Of a DNA stretch of 6,707 nt, positions 6,249 through 6,707 are shown piece after piece. A program made the translations under genes and the position numbers. The notes under the pieces are model-generated. The model saw only the letters and a list, made by a program, of their open reading frames with translations. It searched no databases and was not told where the DNA came from. The stretch lies in NCBI GenBank assembly GCA_018903185.1, contig JAHIQV010000150.1, positions 1 through 6,707 of the forward strand, given 5' to 3'. The DNA comes from Gammaproteobacteria bacterium (GTDB lineage: Bacteria > Pseudomonadota > Gammaproteobacteria > Burkholderiales > Burkholderiaceae_C). Within the stretch, counting starts at the first letter, position 1. Each line of letters opens with the position of its first letter.

Positions 6249-6264
6249 CCCTGGCACCGGGTCA
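6246..6264 (+). repeat. Hairpin at the end of the FAD dehydrogenase gene
   Basis: TGACCC (6246-6251, including the stop codon) is the reverse complement of GGGTCA (6259-6264), with a 7-nt loop. No T-run follows directly; a short CTCTTT appears about 10 nt later. It may weakly attenuate or shield the transcript between the dehydrogenase and the transporter, but it is not a confident terminator. Confidence 0.25.
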
Positions 6265-6275
6265 CGCCGGCCTCT

Positions 6276-6707
6276 TTGCACACCGGAATCCGCCGCTTGG
6301 CCCACCTGCTCCTGCTCGCCATCGTTTACGTGTCCTTCGTCAGCCTGGGGTTGCCCGACGCCGTCATGGGCGTGATCTGGCCGGCGATGCGCGCGGACAT
6401 GGACCAGCCCCTGGCGGCCCTGGGCGTGCTGACCCTCACCATGACGGTGTGCGCCGCGCTCAGCGCGGGCTTCGCCGGGCGCATCGTCGCGCGGGTGGGC
6501 ACCGGCGTGGTGGTCGCGGCCAGTTGCCTGATGACCGCGCTGGCCCTGGTGGGCTTCTCCATCGCGCCTTCGTTCGCCTGGCTGGTGCTGCTGGCCATTC
6601 CGCTGGGCGCAGGCGGCGGCGCGGTGGATGCCAGCCTGAACCACTTCGTCGCCGCGCACTACTCCTCGCGCCACATGAACTGGCTGCACGGCTTCTGGGG
6701 CGTGGGC
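6276..6707 (+). CDS. MFS transporter, N-terminal part (cut by window edge)
   Basis: A reading frame continues to the right edge and gives at least 144 residues of a major facilitator superfamily carrier of the inner membrane. Hydrophobic helices lie near residues 10-30, 46-68, 76-96 and 101-122. Family-like stretches are VSFVSLGLPDAVMGVIWPAM in helix 1, GRIVARVG in the helix 2-3 loop (a degenerate motif A without the usual Asp) and SRHMNWLHGFWGVG before helix 5. These recall the FucP/YbjJ-like branch; the substrate is unknown. The first in-frame ATG (6366) falls inside helix 1 and would destroy it, so TTG 6276 is preferred; TTG 6297 is also possible. It begins 27 nt after the dehydrogenase stop on the same strand, so co-transcription is likely. 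No Shine-Dalgarno is visible. Confidence 0.85.
   Translation, partial: MHTGIRRLAHLLLLAIVYVSFVSLGLPDAVMGVIWPAMRADMDQPLAALGVLTLTMTVCAALSAGFAGRIVARVGTGVVVAASCLMTALALVGFSIAPSFAWLVLLAIPLGAGGGAVDASLNHFVAAHYSSRHMNWLHGFWGVG

Noticed and set aside
4572..6689. A 705-codon open frame on the minus strand opposite the FAD dehydrogenase and transporter
   Set aside because: Its product is His/Gln/Gly/Arg-rich with no recognisable domain, and it lies antisense to strongly conserved flavoprotein motifs. Long antisense frames are expected in GC-rich codon-biased DNA.

Overview
The window is GC-rich, roughly two-thirds by eye. Its composition, codon use and the local set yihY / DUF2069 / FAD-linked oxidase point to a betaproteobacterium of the Burkholderiales, most likely Comamonadaceae (a Hydrogenophaga- or Acidovorax-like organism). 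That assignment is inferred from protein resemblance recalled from memory, not from a search. I see no RNA genes, insertion sequences, CRISPR arrays or phage genes. It reads as ordinary chromosome with one accessory-looking pair at the left end.

Layout. Positions 1-103 are a non-coding leader with a -10-like box and a perfect inverted repeat. A MocR/YdcR-type regulator (104-1624, +) combines a GntR winged helix with an aminotransferase fold. After a 63-nt gap comes a soluble class I bacterial cytochrome P450 (1688-2974, +). A 73-nt convergent gap separates it from a YihY-family inner-membrane protein (4289-3048, -). A 67-nt divergent gap with overlapping -10-like elements leads to a small four-helix DUF2069 membrane protein (4357-4827, +). 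Its stop overlaps the start of an FAD-linked 2-hydroxyacid dehydrogenase (4824-6248, +) by 4 nt. An MFS transporter follows, apparently starting at a TTG codon (6276), and is cut by the right edge.

How the genes may work together. The regulator lies directly upstream of the P450 on the same strand, so it may control the P450 in response to an amine or amino-acid-like ligand. No ferredoxin or reductase for the P450 is present here. DUF2069, the FAD dehydrogenase and the MFS carrier form a probable transcription unit. A carrier next to a 2-hydroxyacid dehydrogenase would fit uptake and oxidation of an organic acid, but the substrate cannot be read from sequence.

No clearly new system is visible. 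The points most worth checking are the regulator-P450 pairing, a Tyr-to-Phe change in the regulator's cofactor site, the lack of Shine-Dalgarno sequences with -10-like boxes a few bases from start codons (possible leaderless mRNAs), and the overlapping divergent promoter between yihY and DUF2069.
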